Shown: positions 17,904 to 26,192, counted from the first letter of the stretch. The stretch is 42,385 nt of DNA from Burkholderiaceae bacterium (GCA_030158675.1 JAOASL010000035.1:81627-124011), one strand, 5' to 3'. The notes: generated from the sequence alone by a model not told the origin. Made by a program: numbers and translations.

Positions 17904-19097
17904 ATGCTCAACAAAATTGCAAAAGCGACTAATAGATATCCTCGAACGCAAAATTCAAAGCGCGCCGCCAGCCAATTAAATGCCAACGTAAGAAAACTTC
18001 AAGAAAAAATCAAAGAAGCAGGCACAACCTCGAATCCCATCCCTGTACTCAGGGAAGTGCATCAATCACCGCTTTTTGTTGAGGTTTTGAAAATGCTCAA
18101 CGAAATAAGTCCGGAGGTACTCAATCAGCCCAATGCGCATTCCACTCCAGAACTGCGCGCGCTCGGGCACGGCGCTACCATTTGCAGTGCACTTAACGCG
18201 GTCGTCAACATTATGGGCAGACACTACAATCTCACCCGGTCCACGCCGTCAGATGACCGAATTATCGATCGCCAAGATGCCAGTAACGCCAACGATCGCG
18301 CCTTTCAGCAGCAGATCAAGCCGAAATTTGAGAATGAACTCAAATCTAATTTCAAAACGTCGTGGAATAGACTCACAAACACTAGAACCACAAAATCTCT
18401 TACTGAAATGGCTGGAGTCTTATCGGCAATTGCGCCCGATGCACTGGCAGACTTGAAGCTCTCCGTCCCTCCAGAGGCTTTAGAACTTGCCCGGCAGTGG
18501 GGAGACATCGCGCCAGAAATGCAGTTAAACAAGTCGGAGCTGCTTGCACTAATCGATTACGTGGACTCCGAGACCGACACATTCAATGCATCCAACAACG
18601 TGGCTCTGGCAAATGCCTATTACGGAGAAAAAGTACTGGCTGATGTCATGCAAGTTTTTACGAAAGCGCTTAATGGGGCCGTCAACAAGCTCTGCGCACA
18701 CCCTCATTTCGGCCTCACCAATATCACAGCCTATAAGGGCGTCCTGATGGGGAATACTGCCGGTCCTTTCCGTCTTAGAATGCTGGAATCTGCAGTTGGT
18801 ACCGGAAAACTGATTGCCTTTCCTCAAGTCCTGTCTGCGACTAGCCATCCCGAGCAAAGTTACGCTGCAAAAAAATATGCCGAGGGTTATCACTATGAAT
18901 GCGAACTCACACTGAAGAATGCGTGCGCCGTCGACTTCTTTCATGACTCAAAAACGAGGGGGGAAATGGAAGTGATTGCACCCGCCGGACAGAAATTCAT
19001 CGTGACCGGAAAAAAAACAAGGGAGACGTATGATCCGAACGGAGGTACTTACGACATCACCCAGTTCGTGCTTGTCCCCGCCGAAACGCATTTATAA
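17904..19097 (+). CDS. Putative mono-ADP-ribosyltransferase (R-S-E class fold), candidate effector/toxin
   Basis: No exact family is recognised, but the C-terminal half of this 397-residue protein follows the arginine-type ADP-ribosyltransferase layout. An opening helix reads ALIDYVDSETDTFNASNN (residues 215-232, compare Y..-(I/F)N..L). Strand 1 is TAYKGVLMG (Y277-K278-G279). The S-T-S-like loop is FPQVLSATSHPEQSYA (S311, S314). The ExE loop is GEMEVIAPAGQKFIV (E354-x-E356). The NAD-contacting Arg of strand 1 is replaced by Lys278. Residues 1-200 are mostly helical and hydrophilic, with no Sec signal or membrane segment. The start has a GGAG ribosome binding site. Codon use is visibly more A/T-rich than groEL or the neighbouring gene, which suggests horizontal acquisition. 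Isolated between the groESL terminators and a convergent enoyl-CoA hydratase. Alternatives are a toxin of a toxin-antitoxin or interbacterial system, but no immunity gene is adjacent. Activity is inference. Confidence 0.7.
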   Translation: MLNKIAKATNRYPRTQNSKRAASQLNANVRKLQEKIKEAGTTSNPIPVLREVHQSPLFVEVLKMLNEISPEVLNQPNAHSTPELRALGHGATICSALNAVVNIMGRHYNLTRSTPSDDRIIDRQDASNANDRAFQQQIKPKFENELKSNFKTSWNRLTNTRTTKSLTEMAGVLSAIAPDALADLKLSVPPEALELARQWGDIAPEMQLNKSELLALIDYVDSETDTFNASNNVALANAYYGEKVLADVMQVFTKALNGAVNKLCAHPHFGLTNITAYKGVLMGNTAGPFRLRMLESAVGTGKLIAFPQVLSATSHPEQSYAAKKYAEGYHYECELTLKNACAVDFFHDSKTRGEMEVIAPAGQKFIVTGKKTRETYDPNGGTYDITQFVLVPAETHL

Positions 19098-19128
19098 ATC
19101 CTGAACAGAGCGTCGTTGGTCCCTGCTA

Positions 19129-19926
19129 TCAGGACTGCCAGTTCGGCTTCCGCTTTTCAATGAAGGCCTGCACTCCTTCGAGTGCAGCCTCATCCATCAT
19201 GTTGCAGGCCATGGTTTCGCCGGCCAGCTGATAGGCGGCGCTGATGCCCATTTCGACCTGCCGATAAAACATCTGCTTACCCATCGCGATGGCTACCGCC
19301 GGTTTCGCCAAGATGCTGACGACTAGTTTCGCGACCTCAGCATCTAGCACTTCCTGCGCCACTACCCGGTTGACAAGCCCGCGCTCACGCGCGGTCTGGG
19401 CGTCGATGAATTCGCCGGTCAGCAGCATTTCCATCGCTTGTTTGCGCGGCATATTGCGCGCCAGGCCGACCGATGGCGTAGAGCAGAACAGACCGTAGTT
19501 CACGCCTGACACCGCAAAGCGCGCGTCGGACGCGGCGACGGCCAGATCACACATGGACACCAATTGGCAGCCCGCTGCGGTTGCAATGCCCTGCACACGC
19601 GCGATCACAGGCTGCGGCATCTGCTGGATGGCGAGCATCAGCTGGCTGCACTGGGCGAACAGCTTTTTGTAATACTCCGCCGATGGCGAAGCACGCATCT
19701 GCTTCAGGTCGTGGCCGGCACAAAACGCCTTGCCGTGCGCGGCCAGTACGACCACACGCACCGAGTTGTCAGCAGCGATCGCGTCGATTTCGTGCTGCAG
19801 CGCGGCCATCATCTCTTCTGACAGCGGATTGAAACGCTCACCACGATTGAGCGTCAGTGTCGCGACGCCGCCGCTGTCTGCGCGCAGTACATAAGGGATA
19901 TCAAGTTGGGATGAAGCCAGTGCCAT
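19129..19926 (-). CDS. Enoyl-CoA hydratase/isomerase family protein
   Basis: A crotonase-fold protein of 265 residues. The first oxyanion-hole motif is VVVLAAHGKAFCAGHDLKQM. The second CoA-binding/oxyanion region is ARVQGIATAAGCQLVSMCDLAVAA. The C-terminal trimerisation helices end EGVQAFIEKRKPNW. The AGHDLK and SVGLARNMPRKQAMEM features resemble the ECHDC3-like branch. The glutamates of classical crotonases are not obvious in the second motif (position occupied by Gln in GCQL), so hydratase activity is uncertain. Convergent with the ADP-ribosyltransferase-like gene, with only about 30 bases between stops. It lies just downstream of the GTPase gene on the same strand. Confidence 0.85.
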   Translation of the reverse strand: MALASSQLDIPYVLRADSGGVATLTLNRGERFNPLSEEMMAALQHEIDAIAADNSVRVVVLAAHGKAFCAGHDLKQMRASPSAEYYKKLFAQCSQLMLAIQQMPQPVIARVQGIATAAGCQLVSMCDLAVAASDARFAVSGVNYGLFCSTPSVGLARNMPRKQAMEMLLTGEFIDAQTARERGLVNRVVAQEVLDAEVAKLVVSILAKPAVAIAMGKQMFYRQVEMGISAAYQLAGETMACNMMDEAALEGVQAFIEKRKPNWQS

Positions 19927-19959
19927 GGTGTCTCCTCGTTTGGAATGTCATTCCGGATT

Positions 19960-20871
19960 TCATTCTTCTTCGTTATCGCCGCCCTGAGGTTCGCCAAGCG
20001 TCGGTGGCGGCACATAGCTTGCCAGTAGTTCGACGCGGCTTTGCGGCGTCTCCAGGCTGATGCGCCCGAGCGCGCCACTGCGGTAGTCCTGCAGCAGCGT
20101 GTGCGCCGCCTTCTCGAAGTCGAGATCCCCACCCCGGACTCTGAAACTACGCCGTGCCGCAATGCCTTCGACCACGCCAACACCGTCCATGCCATCCGGA
20201 CGGATGCCGTAGCGTGCCGCAAGTAACTGAGGATAACGCTGCAACAAGACTGCGGCAAGAAAGGTCGCCACCTCCTCTTCAATGATCGCATTCACCCCGA
20301 TCGCATGGCTGGCCGCCAGCATCAGACCATCGGTCGGATGTGCAATCTTGGGCCACATCATCCCGGGGGTATCGATCAGCACGATGTTATCGCCGAGGAA
20401 TAGGCGCTGTTGCATCTTGGTCACGGCAGGCTCGTCGCCAACTTTCGCGACTCGCTTCTTCAACAGCGCATTCATCAAGGTCGATTTACCAACGTTGGGT
20501 ATACCCATGATCATGACGCGCAAGGGCTTCAGTACCGTGCCGCGGTGCGGAGCGATCTTCAGGCACAAGCCGGGAATCTTCGCGACTTCGGTCGGCTTGC
20601 GGCAGGACAAAGGAACCGCATGTACCTGCGGCTGCGCGCCGTAATGGGCAAGCCAGGCTTGTGTGGCTGACGGATCGGCGAGGTCGCTCTTGTTCAGGAT
20701 CTTCAGGCAGGGTCGCTGTCGCGCCAGACGCAACGACTCGATCATCGGGTTGCTGCTGGCCTGCGGTATCCGTGCGTCCAGAACCTCGATAACGAGGTCG
20801 ACCTTCTCCATCGACTCCGCCGCCTTCTTGCGTGCGGCGTTCATGTGGCCGGGGAACCATTGGATGGACAT
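19960..20871 (-). CDS. ylqF: Ribosome biogenesis GTPase YlqF/RbgA type (circularly permuted)
   Basis: GTPase of the family that promotes late 50S subunit assembly. In 303 residues the G motifs appear in permuted order: G4 NKSD (60-63), then G1 GIPNVGKST (123-131), then G3 DTPG (167-170). The N-terminus MSIQWFPGHMNAARK is diagnostic of YlqF/RbgA proteins. The C-terminal helical domain includes AARSFRVRGGDLDFEKAAHTLL-like sequence and an acidic tail (GGDNEEE). The start at 20871 was chosen at this conserved N-terminus; the open frame extends 19 codons upstream. It is followed by the enoyl-CoA hydratase after 33 bases, so the two may be cotranscribed. Confidence 0.92.
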   Translation of the reverse strand: MSIQWFPGHMNAARKKAAESMEKVDLVIEVLDARIPQASSNPMIESLRLARQRPCLKILNKSDLADPSATQAWLAHYGAQPQVHAVPLSCRKPTEVAKIPGLCLKIAPHRGTVLKPLRVMIMGIPNVGKSTLMNALLKKRVAKVGDEPAVTKMQQRLFLGDNIVLIDTPGMMWPKIAHPTDGLMLAASHAIGVNAIIEEEVATFLAAVLLQRYPQLLAARYGIRPDGMDGVGVVEGIAARRSFRVRGGDLDFEKAAHTLLQDYRSGALGRISLETPQSRVELLASYVPPPTLGEPQGGDNEEE

Positions 20872-20959
20872 GGGGGAAATTGAGAGCGCTGGAAAACGGG
20901 CTATTGTACCCGCGCGCAGTCGGACCACCTGTGCAGATAGGCCTGCTCAGGAGCAGGCG

Positions 20960-21898
20960 TCATTCCAGCCCGGCGAGCACCTTCAGGTGCGCGACCACGC
21001 TGCGACCAAGCGCTGACAGCGCATAACCGCCCTCAAGGCAGCTGACAATCCGCCCTTTCGCATGTCTCTGTGCGACATCGACCAGTTGCCGCGTGATCCA
21101 CGCATAATCAGCCTCGACCAGCCCCATGGCTGCAATATCGTCTTCGCGGTGCGCGTCGAAGCCGGCAGAGATGAACAGCAATTCGGGACGGTGCGCCTCC
21201 AGCGCAGGCAGCCAGTGCTGCCGTACCAGTTCGCGCACCGCGTCGCCCCGCGTATAAGCCGATACCGGAATGTTCACCAGATTCGCCGGGCTACTGCCGT
21301 CCGGGTGGACGCCTGTGTACGGATACAGAGGGTGCTGGAAAAAACTAGCCATCAGTACCCGCGATTCGCCTGAAAAGGCGGCCTCGGTGCCATTGCCGTG
21401 GTGGACATCGAAATCGACAATGGCGACGCGCTGCAGCCCATGCACATGCAATGCGTGGGCTGCAGCAATGGCGACATTATTGAACAGGCAAAAGCCCATC
21501 GGGGCCTGCGGCGTCGCATGATGGCCCGGCGGCCGTATCGCGCAAAACGCATTATCGACATCGCCGCCGATTACGGCATCGGTGGCAGCAATGGCGGCTC
21601 CCACAGCACGCAGTGCCGCTTGCCAGCTATGTTCATTGAGCAAGGTGTCAGCGTCGAGCGAATAGTATTCTCCATGCGCAGGAAGATTGTCACGGACCTT
21701 CGCAATCGCCGCCTCGGTATGCACCAGCGCCAGCGCATCGACCGACGCCAGCGGGGCATCGCGATGGTCCAGCAGGCTCGCCAGTCCACTGGCAATCAAC
21801 TGATCATCAATTGCCTGCAGTCTCGAAGGACACTCGGGGTGCCAGTCACCCATTTCATGGCGTCTGCAGTCGGGATGGGAGAAGATTGCCGTACTCAT
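20960..21898 (-). CDS. Histone deacetylase family (arginase/deacetylase fold) amidohydrolase
   Basis: Zinc-dependent deacetylase or amidohydrolase of 312 residues. Active-site features in order: FSHPDCRRHEMGDWHPECPSR at the N-terminus, RPPGHHA (the His dyad near 126-127), VDFDVHHGNGTE with the zinc ligands Asp162/His-region, and FISAGFDAHREDD. The ending CLEGGYALSALGRSVVAHL is typical. Bacterial members act on acetylpolyamines or acetylated small molecules, or on acetoin-related pathways; the substrate cannot be told. Divergent from mltB, with about 90 bases between start codons. Confidence 0.92.
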   Translation of the reverse strand: MSTAIFSHPDCRRHEMGDWHPECPSRLQAIDDQLIASGLASLLDHRDAPLASVDALALVHTEAAIAKVRDNLPAHGEYYSLDADTLLNEHSWQAALRAVGAAIAATDAVIGGDVDNAFCAIRPPGHHATPQAPMGFCLFNNVAIAAAHALHVHGLQRVAIVDFDVHHGNGTEAAFSGESRVLMASFFQHPLYPYTGVHPDGSSPANLVNIPVSAYTRGDAVRELVRQHWLPALEAHRPELLFISAGFDAHREDDIAAMGLVEADYAWITRQLVDVAQRHAKGRIVSCLEGGYALSALGRSVVAHLKVLAGLE

Positions 21899-21984
21899 CG
21901 CAGCTATTATGCATCAGTGATGCATGCTCTATACTTGAACGCGCCCTCCTTGATGGCGCATGCCATTTTCTCAATCTGTCACCG

Positions 21985-23133
21985 ATGAAAACCCTCTCTC
22001 ACTTGGCCGCGACAGCGATCGCTGCAGTCGCGTTTTGCCTGCCTGTATCGATTGTCCTTGCCGCCCAAGCTGCGCAAGTAACCACTGAACCGACAGAGCG
22101 AGGGTCGGCGAACAAGAAAAAAATGGCGGTAAAAAAAAGACCGAAGCAACTCGCTTTGGCCGAAGCTGAAACGCCAGAATTCACCAATTTCCTCCAGTGG
22201 CGTGCCGTCACGGAGTTCATCGATCAGACCAGTGCAGAACACGGCTTCGATCGCGATGAACTGCAATCACTGTTCAGGCGCGCGCAATACCTCGACAGCG
22301 TCGTCAGGCTGATCAATCCGCCACGACCCGGCAAAGCAAAGAACTGGACGGCTTACCACGATCGCTTTGTCGAGCCGCGTCGCGTGAAAGCCGGCATGGA
22401 ATTCTGGGATCGCTACGAACCGGTGCTGCAGCGCGCACATGACGAGTTCGGCATTCCGGCAGAGATCATCGTCGGTATCCTCGGCGTGGAGACGATCTAC
22501 GGTCAGGATACCGGCAAATTCCGCGTGCCCGATGTGCTGGTCACGCTCGCATTTGCCCACCCAAATGCGCCGAACCGTGAGTCGCGCATGGCATATTTTC
22601 GCGGCGAGCTGGTTCAGACGCTGCTGTATGCGCGAGAAAACGGCATCGATCCGTTCAGCCTGAACGGCTCCTACGCTGGTGCGATCGGGTGGCCGCAATT
22701 CATGCCGGGAAGCGTGCGCAATTTCGCGGTTGATTTCGATGGCGATGGAAAAATCGATCTGCGCAATTCACCGCAAGATGCGATTGGCAGCGTGGCGAGC
22801 TTTCTTGCGCGGCATGGGTGGCGCACAGATCATCCGATGGCCTACCGTGTACAAGTGATGCCGGACAGACGATGGCCAGAACTCATCGGCCAGGGGCTTA
22901 AGGCACAATTCAGCCGCTCACAAATGGAAGAAGCCGGCGTGATCGTCCCGGACGATGTGCCGGCGACGCTTTCTTACGGACTGATCGATCTGGAAGATGA
23001 CGACCGTCCTGTGCAGTACTGGCTGGCCACCAATAATTTTTTCGCCATCACCCAGTACAACCGGAGTTACTACTACGCGATGGCCGTCATTGAACTTGGC
23101 CGGGCGGTCAGCCGCCAGAGATCTGCGCGATGA
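21985..23133 (+). CDS. mltB: Lytic murein transglycosylase B
   Basis: Cleaves peptidoglycan glycan strands, forming 1,6-anhydro-muropeptides, in the periplasm. The 382-residue protein starts with a signal peptide (MKTLSHLAATAIAAVAFCLP, cleavage after VLA-A). It has the SLT family 3 fold with the catalytic Glu169 in GILGVETIYGQDTG, the FMPGSVRNFAVDFDGDGKID stretch (a calcium-binding EF-hand-like loop), and NGSYAGAIGWPQ. There is no lipobox cysteine, so it is probably soluble, unlike E. coli MltB. The start at 21985 gives the signal peptide immediately. It overlaps the DUF1415 gene by ATGA. Confidence 0.94.
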   Translation: MKTLSHLAATAIAAVAFCLPVSIVLAAQAAQVTTEPTERGSANKKKMAVKKRPKQLALAEAETPEFTNFLQWRAVTEFIDQTSAEHGFDRDELQSLFRRAQYLDSVVRLINPPRPGKAKNWTAYHDRFVEPRRVKAGMEFWDRYEPVLQRAHDEFGIPAEIIVGILGVETIYGQDTGKFRVPDVLVTLAFAHPNAPNRESRMAYFRGELVQTLLYARENGIDPFSLNGSYAGAIGWPQFMPGSVRNFAVDFDGDGKIDLRNSPQDAIGSVASFLARHGWRTDHPMAYRVQVMPDRRWPELIGQGLKAQFSRSQMEEAGVIVPDDVPATLSYGLIDLEDDDRPVQYWLATNNFFAITQYNRSYYYAMAVIELGRAVSRQRSAR

Positions 23134-23717
23134 GCAAGGCTATCGATCCTCTTCACGACCCGACTGACGAACAAGTCATTGTCCTGACACGCCGCTGGGT
23201 CGAGCATGCAGTGATCGGGCTGAACCTGTGCCCATTCGCCAATGCCGTGCTGCGCAAGAACCAGATCGCATTTCAGGTCAGCCATGCACGCGACGCCGAC
23301 ACGCTGCTTCAGAACCTGATGGATTCCATAGAATGGCTACTGGCCACGCCTGCGGAGGCAACCGATACGCTGCTGCTGATCCATCCCTGGGTGCTGTCGG
23401 ATTTTTTCGAATTCAACGATTTAATCGGCGATATCGAAACCTTGCTGGAGGACTCGGGACTGGAAGGTGTGTTGCAAATCGCCAGTTTTCATCCGGATTA
23501 CCAGTTTGCCGGCGTGGCTACCGACGATGTGACGAACCACACGAACCGCTCTCCTTTTCCAATCCTCCACTTATTGCGCGAAGACAGTCTCGACAAGGCG
23601 ATTGGGGCAATGCCACACACCGATGACATCATCGAGCGCAACCTGGACACGATGCGCCAGCTCGGGACTGATGGCTGGCAAACGCTACAAGCACGCATTC
23701 GAAAAGACACCGCCTGA
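23130..23717 (+). CDS. DUF1415 domain-containing protein
   Basis: A soluble protein of 195 residues recognised as the DUF1415 family by VLTRRWVEHAVIGLNLCPFA at the N-terminus, LLIHPWVLSDFFEFNDL, and the core QIASFHPDYQFAGVATDDVT. It ends NRSPFPILHLLREDSL. No function is established. Its ATG overlaps the mltB stop (ATGA), so it is translated from the same transcript. The conserved CPFA, HP and FHPDYQF residues suggest an enzyme active site, but this is inference. Confidence 0.9.
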   Translation: MSKAIDPLHDPTDEQVIVLTRRWVEHAVIGLNLCPFANAVLRKNQIAFQVSHARDADTLLQNLMDSIEWLLATPAEATDTLLLIHPWVLSDFFEFNDLIGDIETLLEDSGLEGVLQIASFHPDYQFAGVATDDVTNHTNRSPFPILHLLREDSLDKAIGAMPHTDDIIERNLDTMRQLGTDGWQTLQARIRKDTA

Positions 23718-24116
23718 ATTCTTGCAAGAACCGCACGCTCTTCCCTCTGTAAAGCCTTCCCCCACAGCTGCCCCTACCCACGCGCGCGGTGCCGCCGCTT
23801 CAGCTCAGCGCAGCCGTCCCACTGCGGAAACCTATCGAATGAAAAATCATCCGATAAGCACGATAGCTCCGGGCACTGAGCTAAAAATTGTCCCACGGCA
23901 TTGAGAACGATCAAATCGAAATATTTCTTTCTTAGCTACAATCCATGATTGTCTAAAAGAAACTTTTTTGCTTACATTTCACAATTAGAACCCACAAAGA
24001 TGAAGTCGCTCACTGGGCAGGGAGCAAGTATTCGATATAAATCATGGATTTAGTTGCACCCCCCAAGTCAGGATGAATCTATTGCATTGGTTTTTTTGCA
24101 AAAAAAATTTACTTTG

Positions 24117-24147
24117 TTACTAACACCCAATAGAATTTTGTTAGTAA
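24117..24147. promoter_or_regulatory. 8-bp inverted repeat in the AT-rich region
   Basis: TTACTAAC and GTTAGTAA are perfect arms separated by 15 bases. AATTTAC/GTAAATT flanks extend the symmetry imperfectly. It lies about 115 bases before the HTH gene and is a possible operator for a dimeric regulator. Confidence 0.45.
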
Positions 24148-24177
24148 ATTAAAAATGCATTCGCAAATCGGTTGCAA

Positions 24178-24224
24178 CGATTGGCTCGGCGAACGAACAA
24201 CTCCGTTCCTCGGTTTGCCAATCG
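24178..24224 (+). promoter_or_regulatory. Leader hairpin upstream of the HTH gene
   Basis: CGATTGGC (24178-24185) / GCCAATCG (24217-24224) encloses GAACG (24191-24195) / CGTTC (24204-24208). It ends 36 bases before the ATG of the small HTH protein, so it may be part of its 5' untranslated region. No U tract follows. Confidence 0.5.
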
Positions 24225-24260
24225 ACGCATTTGATTCACCCCTTGGGAACACTCACGCAC

Positions 24261-24578
24261 ATGACGACTCAGTTTGACCATCAGGACAGCAACCGACTCG
24301 CCGACCAGGTCGCGTATGATCCGAACAACTTGTTGGACTCGCTCATTGAAAAACTGCACCTGAAAAACGATGCTGCTTTGTCCCGCGCACTGGAAGTCGC
24401 GCCACCCGTCATCAGCAAGATTCGCCATCGGCGATTGCCGGTAGGTGCTTCATTGTTGATCCGCATGCATGAGGTGAGTGACCTGTCAATCAGGGAATTG
24501 CGTATCCTGATGGGCGACCGGCGCGAAAAATTCCGCATCAGCGACAAACAGTTCAAGCCGAAACCGACGGAAAAATAA
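24261..24578 (+). CDS. Small helix-turn-helix (XRE/Cro-like) protein
   Basis: A protein of 105 residues. The central part LIEKLHLKNDAALSRALEVA, followed by PPVISKIRHRRLPVGASLLI, has the helix-turn-helix pattern of Cro/XRE-like DNA-binding proteins, and continues RMHEVSDLSIRELRILMG. The C-terminus is basic (KFRISDKQFKPKPTEK). It resembles small conserved Burkholderiales proteins of unknown role; I infer DNA binding. The start at 24261 was chosen because it follows the leader hairpin, while an ATA-proximal upstream ATG would sit inside that hairpin. It is a stand-alone gene with a strong bidirectional terminator after it. Confidence 0.75.
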   Translation: MTTQFDHQDSNRLADQVAYDPNNLLDSLIEKLHLKNDAALSRALEVAPPVISKIRHRRLPVGASLLIRMHEVSDLSIRELRILMGDRREKFRISDKQFKPKPTEK

Positions 24579-24584
24579 GGAATA

Positions 24585-24632
24585 AAAAATAAAACGGGAT
24601 CCCGAACAATGTCAGGATCCCGTTTTATTTTT
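24585..24632. terminator. Bidirectional terminator between the HTH gene and cysM
   Basis: A perfect 18-bp stem AAAAATAAAACGGGATCC (24585-24602) / its complement (24615-24632) with a 12-base loop. A-rich on one side and T-rich on the other, it can terminate the plus-strand HTH gene and the minus-strand cysM. Confidence 0.95.
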
Positions 24633-24675
24633 CAGAACAATTTACAGCAATGATCGAATCTACCCGATCGTCAAA

Positions 24676-25578
24676 TCAGGCCGGAAAAACCCCCGTCGAC
24701 AAATAGCGATCGCCACGATCGCAAACAATAAACACAATGACCGCATTTTCAACGGTACGGGAAATGCGCAGCGCCACTTCGCAAGCACCTGCGGCCGAAA
24801 TGCCGGCAAATATCCCTTCTTCCATCGCCATGCGACGCGCCATCTGCTCGGCAGCAGCCTGACTGACATTCTCTACCTGATCAACCCGGCTGCGCTCGAA
24901 TATCTTGGGAAGATAGGCTTCCGGCCATTTACGAATTCCTGGAATCTGCGACCCTTCTTCCGGCTGAGCGCCGATGATCTGAACCGCAGGATTTTTTTCC
25001 TTCAGGTAGCGAGATACGCCCATGATGGTGCCGGTAGTTCCCATGGCACTGACAAAATGAGTGATCTGGCCATCGGTGTCCCGCCAAATTTCGGGACCGG
25101 TCGCTTCGTAATGCGCACGCGGATTGTCCGGATTAGCGAACTGGTCAAGGATCTTGCCCTTGCCCTCCTTCTGCATCTGGTCAGAGAGGTCGCGTGCGTA
25201 TTCCATGCCACCCGCCTTCGGAGTCAGAATGATCTCAGCACCGTATGCAGCCATGCTCTGCCGGCGCTCCAGGCTCAAGTTCTCCGGCATAAGCAGGATC
25301 ATCCGGTAGCCCTTCATCGCCGCCGCCATCGCCAGCGCGATGCCGGTATTGCCGCTGGTCGCTTCGATCAGCGTATCCCCCGGCTTGATCTCGCCGCGCG
25401 CCTCTGCCCCCTGGATCATCGCCAGAGCAGGCCGATCCTTCACCGACCCTGCCGGATTATTGCCTTCGAGCTTGCCAAGAATGATGTTGTTCTGCCTTGC
25501 AGCCTCCTCGCCGGGAATGCGTTTCAGTTGTACCAGCGGGGTATTGCCGACCAGATCCTCGATCGAGTGAAATTGCAT
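24676..25578 (-). CDS. cysM: Cysteine synthase B (O-acetylserine sulfhydrylase)
   Basis: PLP enzyme making cysteine from O-acetylserine and sulfide or thiosulfate. The 300-residue protein has the PLP lysine in NNPAGSVKDRPA (Lys47), the phosphate/substrate loop EATSGNTGIA, GGMEY and the GTTGT PLP-phosphate loop (SAMGTTGTIMGVSRYL). PEEGSQIPGIRKWPE is the CysM-type loop. The length of 300 is typical of CysM rather than CysK. The start MQFHSIEDLVGNTPLV at 25578 is the family start; an upstream frame of 31 codons has no support. In related Burkholderiales cysM lies next to the hldE-hldD-lapB cluster, as here. Confidence 0.95.
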   Translation of the reverse strand: MQFHSIEDLVGNTPLVQLKRIPGEEAARQNNIILGKLEGNNPAGSVKDRPALAMIQGAEARGEIKPGDTLIEATSGNTGIALAMAAAMKGYRMILLMPENLSLERRQSMAAYGAEIILTPKAGGMEYARDLSDQMQKEGKGKILDQFANPDNPRAHYEATGPEIWRDTDGQITHFVSAMGTTGTIMGVSRYLKEKNPAVQIIGAQPEEGSQIPGIRKWPEAYLPKIFERSRVDQVENVSQAAAEQMARRMAMEEGIFAGISAAGACEVALRISRTVENAVIVFIVCDRGDRYLSTGVFPA

Positions 25579-25680
25579 GGCGGTTGTGTGCAGACAAATA
25601 AAAACAAAGCGCCATTGTAATTTAATCCGCATCCTGCCTGCGGCTCCCCACGGATCAGGGGCCGCAGACAATACAACCTG

Positions 25681-26031
25681 TTATTTGTCGCCCGCCTTAC
25701 CGACAGCGCGCTCTGTCACCTTACCACTGGGTGCAGCATTGACCGCTTTGACCGCAGGCGCGTGTGGCTGGCCGTTGACGGTCAGACCAGCAGCGGAAAG
25801 TTTGACGGCATTACGACCACCGATACCTTTCACGCGCTGCTCAAGATCGGACCAGTCTTTGAAATTGCCGTGCTTGTCACGCTCGGCAATAATCGCCTTG
25901 GATGTCGATGGGCCAACGCCTGCGATGCCATCAAGCGCAGCCTGATCAGCGGAGTTCACTTCTACAGCAGCCAGCGCTGTACCGACAAACATTGATGACA
26001 CAGCCATGAGCAATACAAATTTTTTCAGCAT
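25681..26031 (-). CDS. comEA: ComEA-like helix-hairpin-helix DNA-binding protein
   Basis: A 116-residue exported protein. It has a signal peptide MLKKFVLLMAVSSMFVGTAL (cleavage near ALA-A), then the double helix-hairpin-helix VEVNSADQAALDGIAGVGPS / WSDLEQRVKGIGGRNAVKLS, which matches ComEA (V-N-x-A-x-x-x-x-L-x-x-I-x-G-I-G). ComEA binds incoming DNA in the periplasm during natural transformation. The C-terminal tail (residues 85-116) is low-complexity and basic. The start at 26031 has a GGAG ribosome binding site; the frame extends 50 codons upstream without support. Confidence 0.88.
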   Translation of the reverse strand: MLKKFVLLMAVSSMFVGTALAAVEVNSADQAALDGIAGVGPSTSKAIIAERDKHGNFKDWSDLEQRVKGIGGRNAVKLSAAGLTVNGQPHAPAVKAVNAAPSGKVTERAVGKAGDK

Positions 26032-26192
26032 GATGTACTCCGAAAAGTTTTGAGCGGGATCTGCAGACACGCAGAGATCGTTGATTGCGATTGCGTGCCG
26101 GGATGAATTAAACGTGAAGTACTCGGTTCTGAGCCGCAAAGATGAAATGATTGTTTTGCATCGTGCGGTTCCAGCGCTCATCGTCTGATGAG

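Larger units (their letters stand above)
23718..24260. other. AT-rich gene-free region with several dyads
   Basis: About 540 bases without a convincing gene, turning strongly A/T-rich from about 23,900 on. It holds the inverted repeat TTACTAAC (24117-24124) / GTTAGTAA (24140-24147) and a larger hairpin nearer the downstream gene, both listed separately. Poly-A/poly-T tracts at about 24,090-24,110 (T7GCA8) could give DNA bending. No open frame with a ribosome binding site was found. Confidence 0.6.

Noticed and set aside
19098-19128. Possible antitoxin or immunity gene next to the ART-like gene
   Set aside because: Only 31 bases separate it from the convergent enoyl-CoA hydratase, and the upstream 140 bases hold no open frame with a ribosome binding site.
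23602-23904. Open frame of 100 codons after the DUF1415 gene
   Set aside because: It mostly overlaps DUF1415 in another frame, is Pro/Ala/Arg-rich, and lacks a ribosome binding site.
24000-24053. 17-codon open frame starting MKSLTGQG in the AT-rich region
   Set aside because: It is too short, with no Shine-Dalgarno and no supporting features.
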